Source: Xenopus tropicalis
Taxonomy: Eukaryota; Chordata; Amphibia; Anura; Pipidae
DNA: 64,000 bases
Reading direction: 5' to 3'
Assembly (NCBI RefSeq): GCF_000004195.4
Contig: NC_030683.2
Coordinates: 1,367,155 to 1,431,154 of the forward strand
Positions 44,612 through 55,955 of the stretch are shown one piece after another (the first letter of the stretch is position 1; each line of letters begins with the position of its first letter). A program made the position numbers and the translations under genes. The notes beneath the pieces were generated by a model, which saw only the letters and a list, made by a program, of their open reading frames with translations, was not told where the DNA came from and made no database searches.

Positions 44612-46597
44612 CCTCAGTTATGGGAAAGGCTGGCCCAGTTGGGATTGGTTACACTGGGGGGGGGGGGGCAGTTAAGGGGGGGTCACTATATATAAATATA
44701 TAAGGGGGGGGCACTATATATAAATATATAAGGGGGGGCAGTAATGAAATAGAGAAAGTACAGGGAAGAGCGACTAAGCTGATAAAGGGAATGGGCTCAG
44801 TTATGGGGAAAGGCTGGCCCAGTTGGGATTGGTTACACTGGGGAAGGGGCAGTTAAGGGGGGGGGGCACTATATATAAATATATAAGGGGGGGCAGTAAT
44901 GAAATAGAGAAAGTACAGGGAAGAGCGACTAAGCTGATAAAGGGAATGGGCTCAGTTATGGGGAAAGGCTGGCCCAGTTGGGATTGGTTACACTGGGGAA
45001 GGGGCAGTTAAGGGGGGGGGGCACTATATATAAATATATAAGGGGGGGCAGTAATGAAATAGAGAAAGTACAGGGAAGAGCGACTAAGCTGATAAAGGGA
45101 ATGGGCTCAGTTATGGGGAAAGGCTGGCCCAGTTGGGATTGGTTACACTGGGGAAGGGGCAGTTAAGGGGGGGGGGCACTATATATAAATATATAAGGGG
45201 GGGCAGTAATGAAATAGAGAAAGTACAGGGAAGAGCGACTAAGCTGATAAAGGAATGGGCTCAGTTATGGGGAAAGGCTGGCCCAGTTGGGATTGGTTAC
45301 ACTGGGGGGGGGGGCAGTTAAGGGGGGGTCACTATATATAAATATATAAGGGGGGGGGCAGTAATGAAATAGAGAAAGTACAGGGAAGAGCGACTAAGCT
45401 GATAAAGGGAATGGGCTCAGTTATGGGGAAAGGCTGGCCCAGTTGGGATTGGTTACACTGGGGGGGGGGGGCAGTTAAGGGGGGGTCACTATATATAAAT
45501 ATATAAGGGGGGGGCAGTAATGAAATAGAGAAAGTACAGGGAAGAGCGACTAAGCTGATAAAGGGAATGGGCTCAGTTATGGGGAAAGGCTGGCCCAGTT
45601 GGGATTGGTTACACTGGGGGGGGGCAGTTAAGGGGGGGTCACTATATATAAATATATAAGGGGGGGCAGTAATGAAATAGAGAAAGTACAGGGAAGAGCG
45701 ACTAAGCTGATAAAGGGAATGGGCTCAGTTATGGGGAAAGGCTGGCCCAGTTGGGATTGGTTACACTGGGGGGGGGCAGTTAAGGGGGGGTCACTATATA
45801 TAAATATATAAGGGGGGGCAGTAATGAAATAGAGAAAGTACAGGGAAGAGCGACTAAGCTGATAAAAGGAATGGGCTCAGTTATGGGGAAAGGCTGGCCC
45901 AGTTGGGATTGGTTACACTGGGGGGGGGCAGTTAAGGGGGGGTCACTATATATAAATATATAAGGGGGGGCAGTAATGAAATAGAGAAAGTACAGGGAAG
46001 AGCGACTAAGCTGATAAAGGGAATGGGCTCAGTTATGGGGAAAGGCTGGCCCAGTTGGGATTGGTTACACTGGGGGGGGGGGCAGTTAAGGGGGGGGCAC
46101 TATATATAAATATATAAGGGGGGGGCAGTAATGAAATAGAGAAAGTACAGGGAAGAGCGACTAAGCTGATAAAGGGAATGGGCTCAGTTATGGGGAAAGG
46201 CTGGCCCAGTTGGGATTGGGTTACACTGGGGAAGGGGCAGTTAAGGGGGGGTCACTATATATAAATATATAAGGGGGGGGCAGTAATGAAATAGAGAAAG
46301 TACAGGGAAGAGCGACTAAGCTGATAAAGGGAATGGGCTCAGTTATGGGGAAAGGCTGGCCCAGTTTGGGATTGGTTAAACTGGGGGGGGGGGGGGGGGG
46401 GGGGGCAGTTAAGGGGGGGGGGTCACTATATATAAATATATAAGGGGGGGCAGTAATGAAATAGAGAAAGTACAGGGAAGAGCGACTAAGCTGATAAAGG
46501 GAATGGGCTCAGTTATGGGGAAAGGCTGGCCCAGTTGGGATTGGTTACACTGGGGAAGGGGCAGTTAAGGGGGGGGGCACTATATATAAGGGGGGGG
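44612..46597 (+). repeat. 155-bp minisatellite derived from CR1-type LINE ORF2
   Basis: About 13 units. One frame gives EIEKVQGRATKLIKGM and, after a one-base shift, ERLAQLGLVTLGKGQLRGG followed by YKYIRGG. This is the order found at the C-terminal end of CR1-clade reverse transcriptase ORFs (family form EKVQRRATK...ERL..LGL.TLEKRRLRGD...YKY). The unit therefore spans about 51 codons of a LINE, amplified head to tail. G-run length varies, with one 23-G run at 46383-46405. No intact LINE is nearby. Confidence 0.88.
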
Positions 46598-47125
46598 CAG
46601 ATAATGAAGCCGTAAGGGAGGAGGCGGCGCTGGTACCGTTGGGATTAGACCCGTTTATAGTTAATTGGATCAGTCGGCGCCGGGGGGGCTGCAGGGAGTA
46701 GATATCTCGGGGCGAGAGGGAGAGACAGACCCATTAATCACACGGGTTTATCCGCTCGTTGGGGCCCAATCGGCTCCTGGAGTTGTTGGGGGGGGGGACC
46801 CCACATGGAAACGATACGTTTGTTTGGATTAAATCCCATTAAATCTCTCGTTTGTCGGATAAATTCCGCTCGTTCCCTGAAAGATCCATTTTAATTGCCT
46901 TGAATTAATTACTGAAGGGCTTATTAGCATGGGGGGCTTATTATAGCCAACGGGGGGGCGGGGATCTCCTGTTTTTTCCCTATGGGGGGAGGTCTAAATA
47001 ATATAATTTGCCCCCAGGGGCAGTTTCTCCTTTAACCCTGTGGGGTCTGGATACACAATGAAGCGTAACACGTACCAGAAGCCAGTGCAGTCGTCTTGGC
47101 TGTGTGTGTGGGGGGGTGGGGTATA
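46598..47125. other. Unique island; possible conserved non-coding element
   Basis: At 46815-46930 there is an AT-rich stretch with ATTAAAT, TTTAATTGCC and GAATTAATTACTG. No coding signal. Confidence 0.35.
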
Positions 47126-47440
47126 GCATTGGGCAGTTATAGCATGGGGCAGTTTTTATAGCATGGGGCAGTTATAGCATGGGGTAGTTTTTATTGAAAG
47201 GGGCAGTTGTTATAGCATGGGGTAGTTGTTATAGCAAGGGGCACTTATAGCATGGTAGGGACAGTTGTTGTAGCAAGGGGCAGTAATAGCATGGGGTAGT
47301 TTTTATAGCAAGGGGCAGTTATAGCATGGGGTAGTTTTTATAGCAAGGGGCAGTTATAGCATGGGGTAGTTGATATAGCAAGGGGCAGTTATAGCATGGG
47401 GCAGTTATAGCATGGGGTAGTTGTTATAGCAAGGGGCAGT
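47126..47440 (+). repeat. 35-bp minisatellite of two half-units
   Basis: ATAGCATGGGGTAGTTTTT and ATAGCAAGGGGCAGTT alternate. Some places have only one half-unit, so the ancestral unit was probably about 17 bp. Confidence 0.88.
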
Positions 47441-48285
47441 TATGTCAGACCCCAGGTGGGGAAATGGTGCAAATGGGTGGGGAGGAAGTTCAGTGATAGT
47501 AACAGCAATTGCCCCATATTCTGCACCATTTACCTGCCTGGGGCTGCTGCACTGGGGCAGATGTAGAGCAGTCGGGTACAATAAATGTATCGGGTTTGGG
47601 TTCTGCTTCTTACAGACAATTTAGTCCAAAAAATGCCCTTTGGCATCACCTTGTGCCCCCCAGTGATCTGCACGTGTATAAACTTGCGCAGAACCTTGCG
47701 TGTGATTGGCCAAAGCATTTCTTACTGGCCAATCACATTCAGATGGTGGGCGCGTGCTACTATGGGTGCTCACAAAGAGACTTGAATTGTGGGGAAAAAA
47801 TGCTGCATTGTGGGTAAAACAATATTGTTTTGTCCCCATTTTTTCTCCCATGTTTCACTTCTGTTGGCGGGAGGGGGAGGATCCCAGCATTTCTAGGCCC
47901 CGCCCCCCCGCACCGAGAGTTTCTAATCTGAGAATTTCTGATCGTTTCCAATTAATTTGCTTCTTGGTGAAACTTTATTAAATTGCAAAAGGACCCGGTG
48001 ACGCCCGGAATCTCAGCTGCGTTGCCGGGGATTCATTAACTCTCACCATGGTTACGGCGCTCAACTCAATCAGAACCGCCGCGCTGCAGAATAACTGGGT
48101 CAATAACTCAAATTCTTCTAGAAAGCACCAGATACTTTTATTAATTAAAGGCCAAGTAAACCCATTCAGTAGCAAAGTGCCTTCCCTGCGGCTCCCGGAC
48201 CCCTGCTTCTGCCCTGTTACCCAGGGGTATAACATTATAGGGGCAGATCTGGTGGCTGTTGCCCATTTTTCCCTGTTGCACCCTA
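47441..48285. other. Unique DNA with a short MITE-like inverted repeat
   Basis: A perfect 12-bp inverted repeat, TGTGATTGGCCA (47701-47712) and TGGCCAATCACA (47726-47737), has a 13-bp spacer. It resembles the CCAAT hairpins elsewhere in the window. The rest is not recognised. Confidence 0.5.
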
Positions 48286-49458
48286 GCGTTTGATTGGCTC
48301 CTATTGGCCGATATTAAGGGAGAAGGAGTCGGTCAGTCCGTACGATTTATCACTCTAACGATAGCGTTTGATTGGCTCCTATTGGCCGATATTAAGGGAG
48401 TGGGAGTCGGTCAGTCCGTACGATGTATCACTCTAAAGATAGCATTTGATTGGCTCCTATTGGCCGATATTAAGGGAGTGGGAGTCGGTCAGTCCGTACA
48501 ATGTATCGCTCTAACGATAGCGTTTGATTGGCTCCTATTGGCCGATACTGAGGGAGTGGGAGTCGGTCAGTCTGTACGATGTATCACTCTAACGATAGCG
48601 TTTGATTGGCTCCTATTGGCCGATATTAAGGGAGTGGGAGTCGGTCAGTCCGTACAATGTATCACTCTAACGATAGCGTTTGATTGGCTCCTATTGGCCG
48701 ATACTGAGGGAGTGGGAGTCGGTCAGTCTGTACGATGTATCACTCTAACGATAGCATTTGATTGGCTCCTATTGGCCGATATTAAGGGAGTGGGAGTCGG
48801 TCAGTCCGTACAATGTATCGCTCTAACGACAGTGTTTGATTGGCTCCTATTGGCCGATACTGAGGGAGTGGGAGTTGGTCAGTCCGTACAATGTATCACT
48901 TTAACGACAGTGTTTGATTGGCTCCTATTGGCCGATATTACAATGTATCACTCTAACGATAGCGTTTGATTGGCTCCTATTGGGCGATATTACAATGTAT
49001 CACTCTAACGATAGCGTTTGATTGGCTCCTATTGGCCGATACTGAGGGAGTGGGAGTCGGTCAGTCCGTACAATGTATCGCTCTAATGATAGCGTTTGAT
49101 TGGCTCCTATTGGCCGATACTGAGGGAGTGGGAGTCGGTCAGTCTGTACGATGTATCACTCTAACGATAGCATTTGATTGGCTCCTATTGGCCGATATTA
49201 AGGGAGTGGGAGTCGGTCAGTCCGTACGATGTATCGCTCTAACGACAGTGTTTGATTGGCTCCTATTGGGCGATATTACAATGTATCACTCTAACGACAG
49301 TGTTTGATTGGCTCCTATTGGGCGATATTACAATGTATCACTCTAACGATAGCGTTTGATTGGCTCCTATTGGGCGATATTACAATGTATCACTCTAACG
49401 ATAGCGTTTGATTGGCTCCTATTGGCCGATACTGAGGGAGTGGGCGTCGGTCAGTGTA
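48286..49458 (+). repeat. 78-bp minisatellite with paired ATTGG motifs
   Basis: Full units (78 bp) contain GTTTGATTGGCTCCTATTGG, CCGATATTAAGGGAGTGGGA, GTCGGTCAGTCCGTACGATG and TATCACTCTAACGATAGC. About 48-bp short units lack the middle 30 bp. There are roughly 16-17 units in all. 78 bp equals 26 codons, so a 236-aa frame stays open, but it is a repeat translation. Confidence 0.96.
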
Positions 49459-50129
49459 TCACTGTTTGTTCTACATTCGCTGGTTTGATATTTACTTTAT
49501 TATTTTTTTTGTGTTTATTTGAATTGCGGCCAAGTGACTCATCCTGACGGGAAATGTCCCCATTATTCTCCTTATGTCATTGGTCGGGGGGTTGGGCCCC
49601 ATGAGTGATTGGGCCGCTGCGGGGGAAATGAATGTGCAGCCAGTCTTTATCCAGATAATAAAGGGTTAATGGCAAGAGATAAAGGGGAAGTTAGACTGCG
49701 GATCATTAGGAGATTCTCCTGAATAACATTGGCCGCTAATTGGCCGGATCGTTACACATTTAATTGCCGCACTTAAAACAGCATTTTTAACGTTCAGAAT
49801 CCGAATGTAAATTGTTTGTGATTTCCCGTTACGTTTGGGTCCCTGTGAAGCGGGTTCGGCAGTAACGGATGTGACAGGGGGGCCGGTGCCGTTAGACTGC
49901 GCTCGATCCGACTGTCCCGTCCAATATGGGAGCCGCCGCCGCCGCCAGCGTCTGATCTTCCCGTTATTTCTAACGAGAAACAGGTCGTTTGTAAGGAATG
50001 TGATAAATTGGGCCAAATTGCTGCCACTTTTATTCTTCATTTCTCAGAAATGAGAGCCGGAGCGTCAGCACAGCAGTAAGGTCTCGCTTAGCTGCAGTCA
50101 CTCTCTGGGGCCACAATCCTGGGGGGACA
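49459..50129. other. Unique intronic DNA
   Basis: AT-richer, with a T run at 49501-49510 and CCGCCGCCGCCGCC at about 49931. No gene recognised. Confidence 0.4.
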
Positions 50130-50535
50130 GGCCATTCAGTAATGCAATGTTTATTATCCATTTCCTACAGTGATCTTAGTGGCATGCCTGGGGTTAATGC
50201 AACGTTCATTATCCATTTCCTACAGTGATCTTAGTGGCATGCCTGGGGTTAATGCAATGTTCATTATCCATTTCCTACAGTGATCTTAGTGGCATGCCTG
50301 GGGTTAATGCAATGTTCATTATCCATTTCCTACAGTGATCTTAGTGGCATGCCTGGGGTTAATGCAATGTTCATTATCCATTTCCTACAGTGATCTTAGT
50401 GGCATGCCTGGGGTTAATGCAATGTTCATTATCCATTTCCTACAGTGATCTCAGTGGCATGCCTGGGGTTAATGCAGTGTTTATTGTCTGTTTCCTACAG
50501 TGATCTTACTGGCATGCCTGGGGTTAATGCAACGC
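50130..50535 (+). repeat. 55-bp minisatellite, about 7 copies
   Basis: Units contain AATGTTCATTATCCATTTCC, TACAGTGATCTTAGTGGCAT and GCCTGGGGTTAATGC. Each carries TTTCCTACAG, which resembles a weak 3' splice site in the sense orientation. Confidence 0.95.
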
Positions 50536-51024
50536 TCTGGGGTGTATCTGGGTTATGTGTTAAGGTTACTGGTAAAGAGGGCGGGGCTAAGTAAGATTTT
50601 GGCACTGCCCCATCTGGACTCATCCCATTATATGTTCCACTGTGTCAGTCTTTACATGTTAATACCCACCCCCCCCCCCCCCCCCCCCGTGGGTTCTTGC
50701 CCCTGACAGGGGGCAGGAGAGTCCATAATGCCGGTTCAGTCTGGGAATGTGCAGCCGATTCTTTGCTCCGTCAGCTCCTCGATAATTAAAGTGCAATTAA
50801 AAATTCATTTGTCTGAGCAGCAGCCCCCTGCCTCGTCCCCTTCCCCAGAATCCCCTGCCGAGCCAGACGGGGAACGTGAACCCCCATACTCATTACTACT
50901 ACTACTCATTATCCCCCCACTCCTGCCCCCCCCCCATCATTACTGGGTAACAGCCCTAATTAGCCGCTACCGTTACCGCAACTCCCAGCACCTCCCGACT
51001 ACTTCCCCCTCTTGTCTGTACCCC
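50536..51024. other. Unique intronic DNA
   Basis: Includes a run of about 20 C at 50668-50688. No other feature. Confidence 0.4.
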
Positions 51025-51490
51025 CAACTGTTTGGCCTTACTCCCCCCCATCCTCCCTCTTCTCCCCTCTTCTATATTTCCCCTCTCCCCCCATTTGTCT
51101 CTCTACTCCCCGAACCCCCTTTCCCTTCCCCTCTCTCCTTCTGTCTCTCATCCCCTCTCCTTTCCTTTTCTATCCCCCCCCAACTGTTTGGCCTTACTCC
51201 CCCCCATCCTCCCTCTTCTCCCCCCTTCTATATTTCCCCTCTCCCCCCATTTGTCTCTCTACTCCCCGAACCCCCTTTCCCTTCCCCTCTCTCCTTCTGT
51301 CTCTCATCCCCTCTCCTTTCCTTTTCTATTCCCCCCCCAACTGTTTGGCCTTACTCCCCCCATCCTCCCTCTTCTCCCCCCTTCTATATTTCCCCTCTCC
51401 CCCATTTGTCTCTCTACTCCCCGAACCCCCTTTCCCTTCCCCTCTCTCCTTCTATTCCCCCCCCCCAACTGTTTGGCCTTACTCCCCTCC
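51025..51490 (+). repeat. 156-bp polypyrimidine minisatellite
   Basis: About three copies begin CAACTGTTTGGCCTTACTCC; the third is about 28 bp shorter. The strand is almost entirely C and T between the CAACTGTTTGG markers. Confidence 0.93.
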
Positions 51491-52160
51491 TTTTGTCTTT
51501 CTACCCCCTTTCCACACCCCACCTTGCACCCCCTCTCCTGTTTCTATGGGTTTCACTGTAACTATTGGGCTCATAGTTCTGCCACTACCTGGCCTCCCCA
51601 ATGCCCCCGACACATAAAGTAAGAGATTTTTATGAAACCGACACTCGGACTGAAACCAGCGCAGCCCATTGTGATATCACTGGTCCCTGTGGGGCTTTAG
51701 GGGAGACTGTGTGACCCCCCCGTACTGGGGCGCCCCATTACCCCTGGCATTGCTTTGACACGTGTTAAATATTGTTCTTTATCCCAGGAATGGCAGTTTT
51801 GGGGGGGCTTTTCGGTGCCGGTGATTAAGCGCCGGGAGTTATACAGGGAAACAGCTGCTCGGTGTATTTAGAGGATGAAAAATAACTCCCCGCACCCCCC
51901 CGGCAGGAGCAGCGACTCCCAGCGCCGTGTCTGCGCGACACTAATTACCTCCCCATGAAACAGAAATGAACTGTGCGCAGCTGGTGCAGAGCCATTCGCA
52001 TTCATTGTCGCATTCGCCAGATGTTCCCTCCGCTGCAGATGCGCCTCCCAGAATCCTCAGCGAGGGGCAGAGAGATGGGCATATGTGCCATATAGTGGCC
52101 CGGGGTAACAGCGAGTATAGTTATAGTTACACTGCATCGACTGGCTGGGGGGGGGGATAG
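51491..52160. other. Unique intronic DNA
   Basis: No coding signal. Contains ordinary sequence with CCAGCGCCGTGTCTGCGCGA near 51918. Confidence 0.4.
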
Positions 52161-52905
52161 GAATATACATACAGGTACAGGACCCATTGTCCGGAAATCT
52201 CTTATCCAGAAAGCTTATTGGGGGCAGAACAGCCCTATTGGGTTTATTTAATGGTTAAATGATTCCCTTTTCTCTGTAATAATAAAACAGTACCTGTACT
52301 TGATCCCAACTAAGATATAATTACCCCTTATTGGGGCAGAACAGTCCTATTGGGTTTATTTCATGGTTAAATGATTCCCTTTTCTCTGTAATAATAAAAC
52401 AGTACCTGTACTTGATCCCAACTAAGATATAATTACCCCTTATTGGGGCAGAACAGCCCTATTGGGTTTATTTAATGGTTAAATGATTCCCTTTTCTCTG
52501 TAATAATAAAACAGTACCTGTACTTGATCCCAACTAAGATATAATTACCCCTTATTGGGGCAGAACAGCCCTATTGGGTTTATTTAATGGTTAAATGATT
52601 CCCTTTTCTCTGTAATAATAAAACAGTACCTGTACTTGATCCCAACTAAGATATAATTACCCCTTATTGGGGCAGAACAGCCCTATTGGGTTTATTTAAT
52701 GGTTAAATGATTCCCTTTTGTCTGTAATAATAAAACAGTACCTGTACTTGATCCCAACTAAGATATAATTACCCCTTATTGGGGCAGAACAGCCCTATTG
52801 GGTTTATTTAATGGTTAAATGATTTTTTAATAAACTTAAAGTATGGAGATCCAAACAACAGAAAGACCCCTTATCCAGAAAAGCCCAGGTTCCCATGTAT
52901 ATAGT
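52161..52905. mobile_element. MITE carrying an internal 111-bp tandem array
   Basis: The left end has CAGGTACAGGACCCATTGTC with CTTATCCAGAAAGCTTA. The right end has GGAGATCCAAACAACAGAAA, CTTATCCAGAAAAGCCCAGG. This matches the form of a common Xenopus MITE with GGATAA/TTATCC ends (from memory; family not named). Confidence 0.75.
52206..52823 (+). repeat. 111/112-bp tandem array inside MITE
   Basis: About 5.5 units contain ATTGGGGCAGAACAGCCCTA, TTTAATGGTTAAATGATTCC, AACAGTACCTGTACTTGATC and AACTAAGATATAATTACCCC. Copies are nearly identical. Confidence 0.96.
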
Positions 52906-53371
52906 GAATAAAGTACCCCCTATTGTCAAATATAAGGATATTTACACTCTGATTACCCCCCTCGGGAGCAGGCCCATAATTATTACACGTGTTGTCTCGT
53001 TCTGAGACTCGTTATAAATCAAAGTCCCTTCATTTGCATCTGACTGATAACGAAGCAGATTTATCCGCTCCATCCGGGAGCCTTTCATCGGCGCGAGGCA
53101 GTTTGGTGACTCCGCCCCACGGCGTCCGTAGAACTTTCCAAAATTCTTTTCTTTTTTCTTTCAGGAAGTCGTTAAGGAGCTGAAATATTGATTTCACCAA
53201 TTAATTACAATTTGTTTAACGCTAAACTATTTCATAATTAGAAGTGACGCTTCCCAGTCTGTCAGCCAATCACTTAACCAAATAAATTAATGCCATTTCT
53301 TATTGGCTGATTCCAACCCTGCTGGGCTCCAAGTCTGGGGGGTCCGACCCAAAGCTACTGTTGCATTATGG
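52906..53371. other. Unique island; possible conserved element and cryptic acceptor
   Basis: Contains the octamer-like ATTTGCAT at about 53033, AATTAATTACAATTTGTTTA near 53198, and a strong-looking acceptor (TTCTTTTCTTTTTTCTTTCAG) ending at about 53164. There is no coding continuity with sorcs1. Confidence 0.4.
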
Positions 53372-55031
53372 GACTGTTACCCCAATGTTTCTATATATCT
53401 GTAACCTTGTTATGGGCTAAGGGGGCCCAGCCTGAAGGCCAGTTAGGGGGGGATTTGGGGTGAGTGCTTATTTGTGCCCTGGGTACCCCTGGAACTATAG
53501 CGGGGTGACTGTTACCCCAATGTTTCTATATATCTGTAACCTTGTTATGGGCTAAGGGGGCCCAGCCTGAAGGCCAGTTAGGGGGGGATTTGGGGTGAGT
53601 GCTTATTTGTGCCCTGGGTACCCCTGGAACTATAGCAGGGTGACTGTTACCCCAATGTTTCTATATATCTGTAACCTTGTTATGGGCTAAGGGGGCCCAG
53701 CCTGAAGGCCAGTTAGGGGGGGATTTGGGGTGAGTGCTTATTTGTGCCCTGGGTACCCCTGGAAACTATAGCGGGTGACTGTTTACCCCAATGTTTCTAT
53801 ATATCTGTAACCTTGTTATGGGCTAAGGGGGCCCAGCCTGAGGCCAGTTAGGGGGGGGATTTTGGGGTGAGTTGCTTATTTGTGCCCTGGGTACCCCCTG
53901 GAACTATAGCGGGGTGACTGTTACCCACCAATGTTTCTTATATATCTGTAACCTTGTTATGGGCTAAGGGGGCCCAGCCTGAAGGCCCAGTTAGGGGGGG
54001 ATTTGGGGTGAGTGCTTATTTGTGCCTGGGTACCCCTGGAACTATAGCGGGGTGACTGTTACCCCAATGTTTCTATATATCTGTAACCTTGTTATGGGCT
54101 AAGGGGGCCCAGCCTGAAGGCCAGTTAGGGGGGGATTTGGGGTGAGTGCTTATTTGTGCCCTGGGTACCCCTGGAACTATAGCGGGGTGACTGTTACCCC
54201 AATGTTTCTATATATCTGTAACCTTGTTATGGGCTAAGGGGGCCCCAGCCTGAAGGCCAGTTAGGGGGGATTTGGGGTGAGTGCTTATTTGTGCCCTGGG
54301 TACCCCTGGAACTATAGCGGGGTGACTGTTACCCCAATGTTTCTATATATCTGTAACCTTGTTATGGGCTAAGGGGGCCCAGCCTAAAGGCCAGTTAGGG
54401 GGGGGGGGTGAGTGCTTATTTGGTGCCCTGGGTACCCCTGGAACTATAGCGGGGTGACTGTTACCCCAATGTTTCTATATATCTGTAACCTTGTTATGGG
54501 CTAAGGGGGCCCAGCCTGAAAGGCCAGTTAGGGGGGGATTTGGGGTGAGTGCTTATTTGTGCCCTGGGTACCCCTGGAACTATAGCGGGGTGACTGTTAC
54601 CCCAATGTTTCTATATATCTGTAACCTTGTTATGGGCTAAGGGGGCCCAGCCTGAAGGCCAGTTAGGGGGGGGATTTGGGGTGAGTGCTTATTTGTGCCC
54701 TGGGTACCCCTGGAACTATAAGTGGGGTGACTGTTACCCCAATGTTTCTATATATCTGTAACCTTGTTATGGGCTAAAGGGGGCCCAGCCTGAAGGCCAG
54801 TTAGGGGGGGATTTGGGGTGAGTGCTTATTTGTGCCCTGGGTACCCCTGGAACTATAGCAGGGTGACTGTTACCCCAATGTTTCTATATATCTGTAACCT
54901 TGTTATGGGCTAAGGGGGCCCAGCCTGAAGGCCAGTTAGGGGGGGATTTGGGGTGAGTGCTTATTTGTGCCCTGGGTACCCCTGGAACTATAGCGGGGTG
55001 ACTGTTACCCCAATGTTTCTATATATCTGTA
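53372..55031 (+). repeat. 135-bp minisatellite
   Basis: About 12 units contain GACTGTTACCCCAATGTTTC, TAACCTTGTTATGGGCTAAG, GCCCAGCCTGAAGGCCAGTT and GCTTATTTGTGCCCTGGGTA. Copies between about 53760 and 54000 carry clustered indels; the others are clean. Confidence 0.97.
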
Positions 55032-55486
55032 AGGTAATTATATGGTGTATAAGAACCTCTCTTTGAGATCCACGGAACCACCCGCGTTAAGACAAGCTGC
55101 TGCCTTTTCCCCCCCAGTAAAACCCAATCCAGTTCTGATTCCCCCCCCCCCGTGTGGCTCTTTCTAGTTCCGCAGACAAACTTCTCTCTTTTATCTGGAG
55201 ATTCTCGCAGATCTGAGGCCTGAGGATCTGACACTGACGCGCCGTCGCTAAGAGCCTCATTCCCGGTGACAAAGTGTCTGAGGAGATAAAACGCTGTGAG
55301 CGCAGATCCGGCGAGCGATACCCCCCCCCCCCGCGCGCGCTCCGTGCAGCTCAATAGAGATGGGAAGGGGGGGAATTGTTACAAGCTGACATTTTCCCTG
55401 AAATACCCACAATGCCTGTCGGTGGCGCCGCGCATCACCTGTCAGCGAGACGCCGGGCACCCAGTGTAGGCATCAGTAGGCACAGG
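55032..55486. other. Unique intronic DNA
   Basis: No gene recognised. Two C runs (55141-55150, 55321-55332). Confidence 0.4.
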
Positions 55487-55955
55487 CAGAGGGGCAGTAT
55501 GGCGGTGCAGGCAGAGGGGCAGTATGGGGCCGTGGGCAGAGGTGCAGTATGGGGGTGCGGGCAGAGGGGCAGTATGGGGGCGCGGGCAGAGGTGCAGTAT
55601 GGGGGTGCGGGCAGAGGGGCAGTATGGGGGCGCAGGCAGAGGGGCAGTATGGGGGTGCGGGCAGAGGGGCAGTATGGGGGCGCAGGCAGAGGGGCAGTAT
55701 GGGGCCGTGGGCAGAGGGGCAGTATGGGGGTGCGGGCAGAGGGGCAGTATGGGGGCGCGGGCAGAGGGGCAGTATGGGGGTGCGGGCAGAGGGGCAGTAT
55801 GGGGGCGCAGGCAGAGGGGCAGTATGGGGGTGCGGGCAGAGGGGCAGTATGGGGCCGTGGGCAAAGGGGCAGTATGGGGGCGCGGGGCAGTATGGGGCCG
55901 TGGGCAGTATGGGGGCGCGGGCAGAGGGGCAGTATGGGGGCGCGGGCAGTATGGG
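55487..55955 (+). repeat. 25-bp minisatellite
   Basis: Units of GCAGAGGGGCAGTATGGGGG plus TGCGG/CGCGG/CGCAG/CCGTG, about 18 copies, with shortened units near the end (55875-55955). Confidence 0.95.

Noticed and set aside
48259..48969. 236-aa frame with a 26-residue repeat (FDWLLLADIKGVGVGQSV type)
   Set aside because: The 78-bp array unit is 26 codons long; stop-free by periodicity, with short 48-bp units also in frame. No protein family recognised.
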